This document shows, piece by piece, positions 9,102 to 16,491 of a DNA stretch of 64,000 nucleotides. Position numbers and translations under genes: made by a program. Each line of letters begins with the position of its first letter. Within the stretch, counting starts at the first letter, position 1. Source of the DNA: Streptomyces sp. CoH27 (GTDB lineage: Bacteria; Actinomycetota; Actinomycetes; Streptomycetales; Streptomycetaceae); assembly GCF_020181035.1 (NCBI RefSeq), contig NZ_JAIQYY010000011.1:124001-188000 (forward strand), given 5' to 3'. The notes below the pieces were generated by a model, which was given only the letters and a program-made list of their open reading frames with translations, was not told the DNA's origin and ran no database searches.

Positions 9102-9207
9102 TTGTTAACTCCTTGTAGCGGGGCCGTGGTGGTACTCACACGACCCGGAAACGGCTGGGTCCCGGTGTTGGCGTACGGCGCTCAGGGGTTGGCGAGCGCC
9201 GGGTACG

Positions 9208-9402
9208 TCACTTGCCGAGAAGCTTCTTGATCTTCGCGGCGTCGCCCGGGGCCATCTCGGCGTTGCCGGTGAGGCGACGCGTGACGCGGGACGACTTGTG
9301 CTCAAGCAGGTGGCGCTTGCCGGCGCGCTCGCGGAGCACCTTGCCGGAGCCGGTGACCTTGAAGCGCTTGCTGGCACCGCTGTGCGACTTGTTCTTCGGC
9401 AT
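9208..9402 (-). CDS. rpmI: 50S ribosomal protein L35
   Basis: A 64-residue basic ribosomal protein, typical in length. It begins MPKNKSHSGASKRFKVTGSG and continues with the conserved LRERAGKRHLLEHKSSRVTR stretch. It lies between infC and rplT in the usual order, with intergenic gaps of about 105-110 bases on either side. Those gaps carry G/C-rich inverted repeats but no clear terminator, so all three genes should share one transcript. Confidence 0.98.
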   Translation of the reverse strand: MPKNKSHSGASKRFKVTGSGKVLRERAGKRHLLEHKSSRVTRRLTGNAEMAPGDAAKIKKLLGK

Positions 9403-9514
9403 AGCGCCGTTATCTCCTCGTCGGTGGCGCTCCGGTGCCCGGTCGTGAAACCGGGCACGGTGGAGCGTCGCTCTACTTTCGGTTACATCCTCGGGGACAT
9501 GGTGTCCCCCGGGA

Positions 9515-10153
9515 TCACGCCTCGGCGGGCTCCTCGGCGGACGCCTCAGCCTCGGCAGGGTTCTGCGAACGACCGGGGTGGGCCTTCGCCTCCGCCTTGC
9601 GGGCTTCCTGCGCCTGACGGGCCTCGGCCATGGCCTCGGTCTTCTTCTTGTGCGGACCGAGGACCATGATCATGTTGCGGCCGTCCTGCTTCGGGTTCGA
9701 CTCGACGAAACCGAGGTCCTGGACGTCCTCCGCGAGCCGCTGCAGCAGTCGGTAGCCCAGCTCGGGCCGGGACTGCTCGCGACCACGGAACATGATCGTG
9801 ATCTTGACCTTGTCGCCCTGCTTGAGGAACCGGACGACGTGACCCTTCTTGGTGTCATAGTCGTGCGGGTCGATCTTCGGCCGGAGCTTCATCTCCTTGA
9901 TGACCGTGTGCGCCTGGTTCTTGCGCGCCTCACGGGCCTTCATGGCCGACTCGTACTTGAACTTCCCGTAGTCCATGAGCTTGCACACGGGCGGACGGGC
10001 GTTCGCCGCGACCTCGACCAGGTCCAGGTCGTACTCCTGCGCAAGCTCCAGTGCCTTCGCCAGCGGGACGATGCCCACCTGCTCGCCACTGGGACCGACA
10101 AGTCGCACCTCGGGAACGCGAATCCGGTCGTTGATGCGGGGCTCGGCGCTGAT
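9515..10153 (-). CDS. infC: Translation initiation factor IF-3, probable ATC start
   Basis: IF-3 binds the 30S subunit and proofreads start-codon and initiator-tRNA choice. The N-domain (EPRINDRIRVPEVRLVG, LVEVAANARPPVCKLMDYGK) and C-domain (VKITIMFRGREQSRPELGY, SNPKQDGRNMIMVLGPH) are intact, with an acidic/alanine tail. The start chosen is ATC at 10151-10153, giving 212 residues beginning (M)SAEPRINDR. A near-perfect Shine-Dalgarno (GAGGAGG) ends four bases upstream. The only in-frame conventional start, GTG at 10175-10177, has no Shine-Dalgarno and would place that ribosome site inside the coding sequence. Known infC genes use AUU, AUC or AUA so that IF-3 can repress its own translation. 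The GTG start would give 220 residues. Confidence 0.95.
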   Translation of the reverse strand: MSAEPRINDRIRVPEVRLVGPSGEQVGIVPLAKALELAQEYDLDLVEVAANARPPVCKLMDYGKFKYESAMKAREARKNQAHTVIKEMKLRPKIDPHDYDTKKGHVVRFLKQGDKVKITIMFRGREQSRPELGYRLLQRLAEDVQDLGFVESNPKQDGRNMIMVLGPHKKKTEAMAEARQAQEARKAEAKAHPGRSQNPAEAEASAEEPAEA

Positions 10154-10156
10154 GGA

Positions 10157-10164
10157 TCCTCCTC
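10157..10164 (-). promoter_or_regulatory. infC: Strong ribosome binding site that fixes the infC start
   Basis: On the minus strand GAGGAGGA lies just ahead of the ATC codon at 10151-10153. Its spacing suits ATC, and it lies downstream of, not before, the GTG at 10177. Confidence 0.8.
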
Positions 10165-10235
10165 GGTAGCACCACACGGTTGTCTGGCGGACAGCCGCGT
10201 ATGTCTCTTTTCGTAAGACCTAACCGCGCCGAAGC

Positions 10236-10268
10236 AACAAAAATGCCCCGGACGATCACAGGCGGGGC
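10236..10268 (-). terminator. infC: Attenuator-like hairpin in the infC leader
   Basis: On the minus strand GCCCCG and CGGGGC pair around a 12-base loop and are followed by ATTTTTGTTG, the form of an intrinsic terminator. It lies 80-115 bases upstream of infC and there is no minus-strand gene before it, so it more likely attenuates the infC transcript than ends another one. Confidence 0.55.
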
Positions 10269-10545
10269 TCCAAACGCACTACCGGAGCACCGCCGCGATG
10301 CCGCGGGGCGCACTTCGGGCGGCTCTCCATCGTCCGTACGGAACGATGGCGGCCGCCTGACCGGGGTGACCCGCCGTCCCGGAGGACGGTCAGGTGGGAG
10401 ATCGGAGCCTCCACTTGTGGGCCGGACGCTCTGGTGTTGGCAGGGCATGTCCAGCCGGTCGTCCACCAGGTTAGCAGGATCGCTTGACAGGGCCTAATCG
10501 GGAACCCGTGATCCCCGTCATCAGCGACCGCTTATCGTGTGGGGC
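10269..10545. other. Long intergenic region with stem-loops and a possible -35
   Basis: Between the infC attenuator and the DUF1844 gene there is no gene. Two strong inverted repeats are visible: CCATCGT..ACGATGG (10327-10349) and CCTGACCG..CGGTCAGG (10356-10394). If the infC transcript begins further upstream, these would be part of a long structured leader. On the plus strand TTGACA at 10484-10489 resembles a -35 for the DUF1844 gene, but no good -10 follows at the right distance. Confidence 0.5.
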
Positions 10546-10902
10546 ATGAGTGAGACCCCTCCTGAGAATCCCGACTTCGACGCGATGACCCGCGATATCG
10601 CCGAGGTTCCCGCCGTCGAGGTGATCGTGACGGTCGCCGTCAACCTGATGAGCGCCGCCGCCGTGAAGCTGGGGCTGAGCGAGGAGGGCGAGAAGTACAA
10701 GGACCTGGACGAGGCCCGCAAGCTGATCACCGGTCTCGCCGGTCTGCTGGACGCGAGCGCGACCGAGATCAGCTCCTTCCACGCGGCCCCGCTGCGCGAC
10801 GGCCTGAAGTCGCTCCAGCTGGCCTTCCGCGAGGCGTCGATCGTCCCGGACGAGCCGGGCCAGGGACCGGGCGAGAAGTACACGGGCCCCATCTACGGCT
10901 AG
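10546..10902 (+). CDS. DUF1844 family protein
   Basis: A 118-residue acidic, largely helical protein of the DUF1844 family, whose biochemical role is unknown. The conserved central part is PAVEVIVTVAVNLMSAAAVKLGL, followed by LDEARKLITGLAGLLDA. There is no signal peptide, and although VIVTVAVNLMSAAAV is hydrophobic it is too short for a clear membrane span. The ATG at 10546 is chosen over an in-frame GTG three codons earlier because relatives begin near this point. It lies beside infC in Streptomyces but is divergently transcribed, and it is convergent with the SseB-like gene with only four bases between them. Confidence 0.85.
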   Translation: MSETPPENPDFDAMTRDIAEVPAVEVIVTVAVNLMSAAAVKLGLSEEGEKYKDLDEARKLITGLAGLLDASATEISSFHAAPLRDGLKSLQLAFREASIVPDEPGQGPGEKYTGPIYG

Positions 10903-10906
10903 TCGA

Positions 10907-11635
10907 TCACCGTACGTACAAGGGCTCGCCCGGAGGCGTGGTCCCGGCCGGCAGCAGTGCCAGGTCGAGGCCGCGCACCAGGCGGGCCCTCAGTGTTTCG
11001 TCGGCGGCGAGGCGTTCGGCGACCGCGCGGGCGGCCTGGGCGGGCGCGGCGGCCGGGTCGAGGACGAGGGCGAGGGTGCCGTCGGCCTGTCCGGGGCCGA
11101 GGTGGGCGCGCAGCACGGCGGGCTCCGCCGCCACGGCCGTACGTACCGCTTCCCGCACGGCCGGGTCGGCCAGCGGGTCCGTGCTGGTGCGGCCCTCGGC
11201 GAGGGCGAGCAGTGCGGGTCCGGTCAGCTCGAAGGGCACCGGTCCGGCGAGGTCCAGCACGAGCGTGTCGGTCTTCTCGTGCGCGGCGGCCTGCAGCGCC
11301 TGGTGCAGGGGTACGGCGACGGGGCGGGCCGCGGGGTCCCAGCGGGCGAGCGAGTCGGTGGAGGTGAAGGCGGGCAGCGCGGTGCGCTCGCCGGCCTTCA
11401 GGGTGGGTACGGCCATGTCGCTGGTCTTCTCGCGGCGCAAGCCGTTCTCGTCCTCCTCGACCTCGCCGAGCACGGCGACGACCGGGACGAGCAGGCGGGC
11501 GCCCTTCAGGGCCTCCAGGACGGGGCCGAGCGCGCCGTGGTCCTCGGCCCAGGCGGCGAGCGCGGCGCTCAGCCGGGGGTCGGCGGAGCCGTCGTCGTCG
11601 GAGAAGCCGGGGTCGGGAATGTTCTTGTTCGCCAC
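10907..11635 (-). CDS. SseB-like protein
   Basis: A 242-residue soluble protein resembling the SseB N-terminal-domain family: RLLVPVVAVLGE, an EKTSDMAVPTLKAGERTALPAFTS stretch and a LVLDLAGPVPFELTGPALLAL block. The function of chromosomal SseB-like proteins in actinobacteria is not established. GTG at 11635 (VANKNIPDPGF) is used as the start because the frame upstream is arginine- and proline-rich and unlike the family. A TAGGGT -10-like hexamer lies eight bases before this GTG, which suggests a leaderless transcript. The gene is convergent with the DUF1844 gene. Confidence 0.75.
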   Translation of the reverse strand: MANKNIPDPGFSDDDGSADPRLSAALAAWAEDHGALGPVLEALKGARLLVPVVAVLGEVEEDENGLRREKTSDMAVPTLKAGERTALPAFTSTDSLARWDPAARPVAVPLHQALQAAAHEKTDTLVLDLAGPVPFELTGPALLALAEGRTSTDPLADPAVREAVRTAVAAEPAVLRAHLGPGQADGTLALVLDPAAAPAQAARAVAERLAADETLRARLVRGLDLALLPAGTTPPGEPLYVR

Positions 11636-11775
11636 GGTCACCGACCCTATCGGGGCGAGACCCACCGGCCGCCTTGGGGGCGAGCGCCGGGCCTGCACGG
11701 GAATCTCAGGAATCGCTGACCTTCGTCTCACCTGCGTCCGACGGGGCGCACAGTCCGCGCGCCGAGCTTCGCGGC

Positions 11776-12726
11776 ATGGAGTCCTCCGGAGCCCGCCGGG
11801 GCCGTCGCAGGCGCCCGTCCCGGCGGCGTCCGCTGCTGCGCACCGTGCTGGCTGTGGTCGCCGTCGCCGGGGTGACGGCCGGGGGCACGGTCTATGTCAA
11901 GGCGCGGGCGCACGCGGGGGCCGCGGCCGTATCGTCGGCGGCGACGCCCGCGGCCTCCCCCTCGGCCGGGGCGAGCGAGGAGGCGACCGTGACGAAGGCG
12001 GCGGTGGACCGGGACGCGCTGCTGAGCGAGGCGATGGCGGCGGTGAGCGTGCCGTCGGGCGCCGAGGTGTCGGCGGCCGTGCTGGCGGTGGGCTCCGGGG
12101 AGAGCGCCGGGTACGGCGAGGCGGCCTTCGACACGGCGAGCATCGTCAAGGTCGACATCCTGGCCGCGCTGCTGCTCCAGGCGCAGGACGCGGGCCGGCA
12201 ACTGACGGCGACGGAGCAGGCGTACGCCACGAAGACGATCGAGAACAGCGACAACGCCTCCGCGACGCAGCTGTGGCACACGATCGGGCGCGCGGTCGGC
12301 CTGGACGCGGCCAACAAGCGCTTCGGGCTGACGTCGACCTCCGGCGGCGACGGCGAGCTGTGGGGGCTGACCCAGACCACGGCCGCCGACCAACTGGTGC
12401 TGCTCCAGCAGGTGTTCGGGGACGATGACACGCAGCTGAGTGCTGCCTCCCGGGCGTACGTCCAGGGCCTGATGGGGTCGGTCGAGACGGATCAGCAGTG
12501 GGGGGTGTCGGCCGCCGGTGACGCCGGCTCCTGGGCGCTGAAGAACGGTTGGCTGGCGCGCAGTACGACGAACCTGTGGGTCGTGAACAGCATCGGGCGG
12601 GTCACGGTGGACGGCACCGGCTATCTGGTGGCGGTGCTGTCGAAGGGCACCGGGACCCAGGCGGAGGGCATCGCGCTGGTGGAGGCGGCGGCGAAGGCGG
12701 CGGTGTCGGCGTTCACCGGCGAGTGA
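11776..12726 (+). CDS. Secreted or anchored serine beta-lactamase-like hydrolase
   Basis: A 316-residue protein. An arginine-rich N-terminus and a single hydrophobic segment (about 20-45, LLRTVLAVVAVAGVTAGGT) form a signal anchor or uncleaved signal. An Ala/Ser/Pro linker leads to a class A beta-lactamase-like domain. The active-site triad can be read as SIVK (SxxK), SDN in ENSDNASA, and KNG in LKNGWLARS where KTG is usual. Such proteins can be beta-lactamases or peptidases. The NG replacement and the weak overall match argue for a non-antibiotic role. The start at 11776 has no convincing Shine-Dalgarno. Confidence 0.75.
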   Translation: MESSGARRGRRRRPSRRRPLLRTVLAVVAVAGVTAGGTVYVKARAHAGAAAVSSAATPAASPSAGASEEATVTKAAVDRDALLSEAMAAVSVPSGAEVSAAVLAVGSGESAGYGEAAFDTASIVKVDILAALLLQAQDAGRQLTATEQAYATKTIENSDNASATQLWHTIGRAVGLDAANKRFGLTSTSGGDGELWGLTQTTAADQLVLLQQVFGDDDTQLSAASRAYVQGLMGSVETDQQWGVSAAGDAGSWALKNGWLARSTTNLWVVNSIGRVTVDGTGYLVAVLSKGTGTQAEGIALVEAAAKAAVSAFTGE

Positions 12727-12730
12727 TCTT

Positions 12731-12784
12731 CCTTCCGGGGTCAAGTGCCCTGGGATTCAAGGCACTTGACGCCCGAACGGAAGG
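12731..12784. terminator. Large bidirectional hairpin between convergent genes
   Basis: CCTTCCGGGGTCAAGTGCC (12731-12749) pairs with GGCACTTGACGCCCG plus CGGAAGG (12761-12784) with two small bulges. It sits between the hydrolase stop and the mycosin stop and can serve both strands. There is no U-tract, as is common in Streptomyces. Confidence 0.8.
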
Positions 12785-12888
12785 TGATCTCCAGCTGCGC
12801 GGCCGGCCGGACACCGGGTATCTGCTGCGGGGCGCCTCGCCGCGCCACCCGGAGATCGAGTACATCGCCGGTCGGCGGCCCGGACGCC

Positions 12889-14106
12889 TCAGGCGCCTGC
12901 GTCCGTGCGCTGCCTGCGCCCACGCCACAGCACCACGCCCGCCACCAGCAGCACCCCGCCGGTGCCGCCGGCCAGGGGGCCCGCCCAGTCGGCGGTCGAG
13001 GAGGTGGCCTTGGGGGCGTCCGGGCCGGTGCCGAAGTACTTCTTGCCGTACGACGCCACGCGCAGGCTCTCCGGGCGGATCCGGCCGGCCGCCTGCAGTG
13101 CCGCCGCCGGGTCGATCATGCCGTAGCCGCGGGAGTCGTCCCGGCCGCCGACCGGTGCGTCCCGGGCGGTGTCCTCCAGGAGCTTCTTGATCTGGGCCGG
13201 GGTCAGACCCGGGTGGGCGGCCTTGATCAGGGCGGCCGCGCCGGAGACGAAGGCGGAGGCGGCCGACGTGCCCCAGCCCTCGTAGTACTTGTGGTCGGGG
13301 TCGGCGATGACCACGTCGACGCCGGGCGCGCTGACCGCGGCGTACCAGCGGCGGGTGGAGAAGGAGGCGCGGGTGCCGTAGCGGTCGACGGCGGTGGCGG
13401 CGATGACGCCGGGGTAGGCGGCCGGGTAGGAGATGTGGTCGCCCTTCTCACCGCCGTTGCCCGCGGAGGCGACGACGACCACACCCTTCTTCAGGGCGTA
13501 CTGCACGGCCTCGTCCTCGCTCGGCTCGGGGTGCGCGGAGTTCGAGTCGTCGCCGAGGGAGAGGTTGATGACGTCGGCGCCGTGGTCGGCGGCCCAGCGG
13601 ATGCCGTCGGCGAGGGCGTTGCCCCGGATCGTACGGGCCTTGGTGCGGGCGGGGTCGCCGTCCTCCAGGATCACCCGGACGGGCAGGATCTTCGCCTCGG
13701 GGGCGACGCCCATGACGCCGGCGGAGTTGCCCGGTCCGTGTCCGTGCCCGGCGATGATGCCGGCCATGGCGGTGCCGTGCCGGGCCCAGGTGCGCTCGCC
13801 CTGCCGGGCGCCGAAGCCGATCATGTCCTGGCCGGGCAGGACGTTGCCGGCGAGGTCGGGATGGCCGGCCTCGACGCCGGTGTCCAGGACGGCGACGGTG
13901 ACGCCCCGGCCCTTGGTGGTCTGCCAGGCCTCGTCCAGGTGCAGGGCGTCGAGGCCCCACTGCTGGGCGCGGATGCCGTCGGCGTGGGCGGCGGCGGACG
14001 GCAGCAGGGTGAGGGCGCCGGCGAGCAGCAGGCTCACCGCGGCTCCGGCGGGAGCCGGGCGCCGGTGGCCGCTTATCGATCGCCTCGATCGCCTCGATCC
14101 GGTCAT
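12889..14106 (-). CDS. Mycosin-like S8 serine protease (type VII secretion associated)
   Basis: A 405-residue subtilase with mycosin layout: an N-terminal signal peptide (cleavage likely near residues 40-43), the S8 domain and a C-terminal membrane anchor (about 375-395, GTGGVLLVAGVVLW) ending in a basic tail. The catalytic triad is Asp75 in AVLDTGV, His110 in RHGTAMAG and Ser281 in WGTSAASAF, with the oxyanion Asn near 217 in ASAGNGG. Mycosins are surface proteases required by ESX systems. No eccB, eccC, eccD or WXG100 gene is nearby, so this is an orphan copy. Its ATG overlaps the preceding stop by four bases (ATGA), coupling it to the disordered membrane protein gene. Confidence 0.9.
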   Translation of the reverse strand: MTGSRRSRRSISGHRRPAPAGAAVSLLLAGALTLLPSAAAHADGIRAQQWGLDALHLDEAWQTTKGRGVTVAVLDTGVEAGHPDLAGNVLPGQDMIGFGARQGERTWARHGTAMAGIIAGHGHGPGNSAGVMGVAPEAKILPVRVILEDGDPARTKARTIRGNALADGIRWAADHGADVINLSLGDDSNSAHPEPSEDEAVQYALKKGVVVVASAGNGGEKGDHISYPAAYPGVIAATAVDRYGTRASFSTRRWYAAVSAPGVDVVIADPDHKYYEGWGTSAASAFVSGAAALIKAAHPGLTPAQIKKLLEDTARDAPVGGRDDSRGYGMIDPAAALQAAGRIRPESLRVASYGKKYFGTGPDAPKATSSTADWAGPLAGGTGGVLLVAGVVLWRGRRQRTDAGA

Positions 14107-16217
14107 GAGGGTTTCTCCGTGGCCGTGCCGATGTGCTGGCGCAGGCGCCGTGCGACGCGGTCGGCCAGGCCCTGGGCCTCGTTGCCGAGGCCCGCCTGAG
14201 CGGGTGCGGTGGTGGCGCTGGGGCTGGCGGCGTCGGCGGCGGGCTGGGGCTCGTCGACGGTGCGGCCGTCGGCCCAGCCGGAGACGGCGTAGGCGACGAC
14301 CGGGGCGTCGGTGAGGACGGAGACGGTCCAGGAGGCGCGCTGCTTGTCGCCGAAACCGGCCGCGAGGGTGCCCTCGGCGGCGTACGGCCGGGGCATCAGG
14401 TCGGTGCGGCGGTCCAGTCCCTCGGTGCGGAAGCGGGCGGCGAGCGCGGACATGGCGGCGGGGTCGGCGTTCGTGAACAGCAGGCCGACGGTGGTGACGT
14501 AGCTCTGGGTGGCGTCGGTGTAGGTGGCGCGCAACAGCCGCTGACAGCCGAGCGGGGTGAGGACCTTCTCCAGCAGCGGGTCGAAGGCGTGGGCGCAGCC
14601 GCTGTCCGGGGCCACGGCGATCCTCGTCCAGGTGCGGTCGGCGCCGCCGGGTCCGGCGCCGGTGCCCGCGACGGTGGGCGGGAACAGCTGGTCGACGGGC
14701 ACGCTGTGCCAGAGCGTGGCGGCGGTGGTGAAGTGGTCCACGGCCGCGGTGTCCCCGCCGTCGCCGGTGAGCCAACTCCCGGTCACGGCGCCGCCGATGA
14801 GGCCGAGGCCGAGCACGAGGCAGGCGGCAGCGGCGGCGGTGCGGGGGCCCACCCGGTGCCGGGCGGGCTCCGCGAAGGTCTCGGGCTGCCCGAACGAGAC
14901 GACGGGCCGCGCGGCCGCGCCGGCGCTCCAGGACAGCGCCGGGTCCGGACCGGCGGAGGGTGCGGGCGGGGTCGGGCCGACGGGGTGGGCGGGTGCCAGC
15001 GGACTCCAGGCGCGGGCCGAGGAGGCGGATGAGGAGGCGGGTACGGAACCGGTACGCGACTCGGCGCCGACTCCGGCGGACTCGGGAGTGGCACCGGGGC
15101 GCTGGGATTCGCGGGCCCCGGGAATCGGCCGGAGCCGGGCCGTGGTCTCCACGGCAGGTACCGGACGAAGCCGGGCGGTCGTCTCGGCGGGGGTCTCCGC
15201 GGGGCCTCCCGGCCGCCGTGACTCCTGCCCGGGCCGCGCCGCGGGACGTGCGGCGGAACCACCCGGACCGGAACCGTCGCGCCGCCCCGTCCGCCCCGCA
15301 CGCGGCGGCGCGTCGGGGAACCGAGCCGAGGCAGGCGGCGGAGGCGGGCTCACCGCCTCGACCCCCTCAGGCACGACAGGCTTCGCCCCACCACCCCGGC
15401 CATCACGCGCCCCCTCCCCACCGGCCGGCCGGCCGGCACGCGGGGTGAAGACGGACGGCTCGTCATCAGGGTCATCGAACAGATCGGTGTCCGCCAGGTG
15501 CGTGGGGGCAGTGCCGACGGAACCATCGGGCGCGGTGCCGGCGGGGTGGCTCGGAGCGGTGCGGGCCTGGCGGCCGGGGGTGGCATCGGCGGAGTCGGCG
15601 GGCGCGGTGCCGGCGGGGTGGCGCGGAGCAGTGTCGGCCAGGCGGCCGGGCGCGGTGACGACGGAACCGCCGGGCACGGCGGAGGGGCGTGTCGGGGGCT
15701 GCGGGCGTACCGGACTCGACGGGTGGGCTGTGGTGGACGACGGCGTAGGGGTTGGCGGCACAGCCGGGTAGGGCGGCGCAGACGCACTCGCCGGGGACGA
15801 CGGACCCGGCGAGGACGACGGGCGCGGCGGCACAGGCGGACGCGACGGACCAGGCAGCCCCGACCGCCCCGACGGCCCCGACACGCTCGGCGGAGACATC
15901 GGGCGCGGCGGCGCAGCCGGACTCTCGGGACTCGACGGCCCCGGCGCGTGCGACGGACGCGGGGCGGTCGGACTCGACGGGTGCACCGGAGCCGACGGAC
16001 CCGGCGAAGTCGATGACCGCGGCGGAGTCGACTGCCCCTGCAAAGGAGCCGGGCCCTGCCCAGTAGCCGAACCCTGCCCAGTAGCCGGACCCTGCGCAGC
16101 AGACGGGCGCTGCGAAGTAGACGAGCGCTGCGAAGAAGACGCATCGTGTGCGGCGGACGGAGACGGTGGAGAAGACGGGCGTGGTGGGATCGGGGCGTGG
16201 CGGGCTTCCGTGCTCAT
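14103..16217 (-). CDS. Ser/Pro-rich disordered protein with one membrane segment
   Basis: A 704-residue protein of unknown function. About the first 470 residues are low-complexity Ser/Pro/Ala/Arg with degenerate repeats of the type QGPATGQG and HPAGTAP/DTAP, predicted to be disordered and cytoplasmic. A single membrane span follows (TAAAAACLVLGLGLIGGAVTG). The extracytoplasmic C-terminal domain of about 200 residues has two cysteines (DSGCAHAF, PLGCQRLL) that could form a disulphide. The start ATG at 16217 follows a GGGGGG-rich ribosome site. It is translationally coupled to the mycosin gene, which suggests the outer domain is a partner or substrate of that protease. The low-complexity region is likely to vary fast in length between strains. 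Confidence 0.8.
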   Translation of the reverse strand: MSTEARHAPIPPRPSSPPSPSAAHDASSSQRSSTSQRPSAAQGPATGQGSATGQGPAPLQGQSTPPRSSTSPGPSAPVHPSSPTAPRPSHAPGPSSPESPAAPPRPMSPPSVSGPSGRSGLPGPSRPPVPPRPSSSPGPSSPASASAPPYPAVPPTPTPSSTTAHPSSPVRPQPPTRPSAVPGGSVVTAPGRLADTAPRHPAGTAPADSADATPGRQARTAPSHPAGTAPDGSVGTAPTHLADTDLFDDPDDEPSVFTPRAGRPAGGEGARDGRGGGAKPVVPEGVEAVSPPPPPASARFPDAPPRAGRTGRRDGSGPGGSAARPAARPGQESRRPGGPAETPAETTARLRPVPAVETTARLRPIPGARESQRPGATPESAGVGAESRTGSVPASSSASSARAWSPLAPAHPVGPTPPAPSAGPDPALSWSAGAAARPVVSFGQPETFAEPARHRVGPRTAAAAACLVLGLGLIGGAVTGSWLTGDGGDTAAVDHFTTAATLWHSVPVDQLFPPTVAGTGAGPGGADRTWTRIAVAPDSGCAHAFDPLLEKVLTPLGCQRLLRATYTDATQSYVTTVGLLFTNADPAAMSALAARFRTEGLDRRTDLMPRPYAAEGTLAAGFGDKQRASWTVSVLTDAPVVAYAVSGWADGRTVDEPQPAADAASPSATTAPAQAGLGNEAQGLADRVARRLRQHIGTATEKPS

Positions 16218-16491
16218 GCACCCCCCGTTTCCTCGTGCCCGGGCCGTCGTCGCGTACGTGGGCCGCCGTGCTGCTCGGCCGCGCCCGGTGCGCAAAGCTC
16301 CGTCCGGGCACGCATACCCGTACGGCCGGACCGGCATCCCGGTTCAGGTGAAGCGGGCGGGCGCGTTCCGTCGTACGTGCGCGTCACTCTACGGGTTGTC
16401 CGTCGGAGAATCAGAACCAGTCCGCGCGGCCGGGGCATCTGCCCGGAACGTCCCCCTACCCTGCGGTAATTCTGTCTGGCAGGCTTCCGTC

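Noticed and set aside
12785..12888. Coding fragment between the hairpin and the mycosin stop
   Set aside because: Short frames are open on both strands, but none shows a recognisable family pattern or start signal.
15480..16140. Repetitive DNA suggestive of a satellite or CRISPR-like array
   Set aside because: The periodicity is the codon-level repetition of a Ser/Pro/Ala-rich protein region; units are degenerate and there are no spacers.
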